Shown here piece after piece: positions 63,997-64,000 of a stretch of DNA of 64,000 nucleotides. The notes beneath the pieces are model-generated. The model saw only the letters and a list, made by a program, of their open reading frames with translations. It was not told where the DNA came from and ran no database searches. Positions within the stretch are counted from its first letter, which is position 1, and each line of letters opens with the position of its first letter. The position numbers were made by a program, and so were the translations under genes. This DNA is from Lachnospiraceae bacterium (lineage in GTDB: Bacteria > Bacillota > Clostridia > Lachnospirales > Lachnospiraceae): contig CAJTCV010000001.1 of assembly GCA_910574805.1 (NCBI GenBank), forward strand, positions 310,001 through 374,000, read 5' to 3'.

Positions 63997-64000
63997 CGGC

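Overview
The window reads as a chromosomal segment of a spore-forming anaerobic Clostridia member, most likely a Lachnospiraceae gut bacterium. This is inferred from a T-box-controlled leuA, a SleB-type cell-wall hydrolase, a BclA-like collagen protein, the PduL/AckA acetate route, a long-form PRPP synthetase and the DUF512-der-plsY-gpsA operon. Base composition is moderately high in G+C. No rRNA, tRNA, CRISPR array or complete insertion sequence was recognised. Nearly all genes lie on the minus strand; only the SPFH/zinc-ribbon/TPM operon and prs are on plus.

Layout. 1-9.9 kb: start of thrC, a SleB-like hydrolase, leuA behind a leucine T-box, a coiled-coil protein, two membrane proteins, ilvN-ilvC and a homocysteine methyltransferase. 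9.9-14.3 kb: surface genes, namely an exosortase overlapping a VIT/vWA protein that carries a matching C-terminal sorting tail, then a BclA-like collagen protein with a candidate late-sporulation promoter. 14.5-20.6 kb: dusB, a 1347-residue leucine-rich-repeat protein and an Fe-S aldo/keto reductase in one operon. 20.7-24 kb: a plus-strand SPFH / zinc-ribbon / TPM operon resembling Bacillus ydjGHI. 24-28.8 kb: DUF512 radical SAM, der, plsY and gpsA, with a family of about 100-bp hairpin repeats in the gaps. 29-33.7 kb: prs, a two-component system joined by a deletion, a histidine phosphatase and asparaginase. 33.7-43.2 kb: a DUF4132 protein, ackA, pduL, a lactonase-fold protein and a hemL/hemB/siroheme block.

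43.3-60.9 kb is one long minus-strand operon of about 18 tightly packed or overlapping genes that ends in a strong terminator. It encodes a glycerophosphotransferase-like enzyme fused to a beta-propeller, an AMP-ligase with its own acyl carrier protein, a nucleotidyltransferase/small-molecule kinase fusion, a radical SAM/SPASM protein, an aldo/keto reductase, a sugar-phosphate isomerase, two tandem pairs of a small unknown protein plus a GT-B-like enzyme, a HAD phosphatase, and a pentulose epimerase / CDP-transferase / polyol dehydrogenase trio. I read it as a pathway for an unusual CDP-pentitol-linked, acyl- or aminoacyl-modified surface polymer; the product is not known to me.

59.5-64 kb: three exported or anchored proteins and, at the window edge, a TnpB-like protein that appears to have lost all three RuvC catalytic acids. 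That makes it a candidate RNA-guided, nuclease-dead regulator (TldR-like), with a gene-free 285-bp stretch just downstream where a guide RNA would be expected. The best candidates for undescribed biology are this TnpB-like locus, the 17-kb polymer operon, the covarying repeat family and the exosortase/VIT pair.
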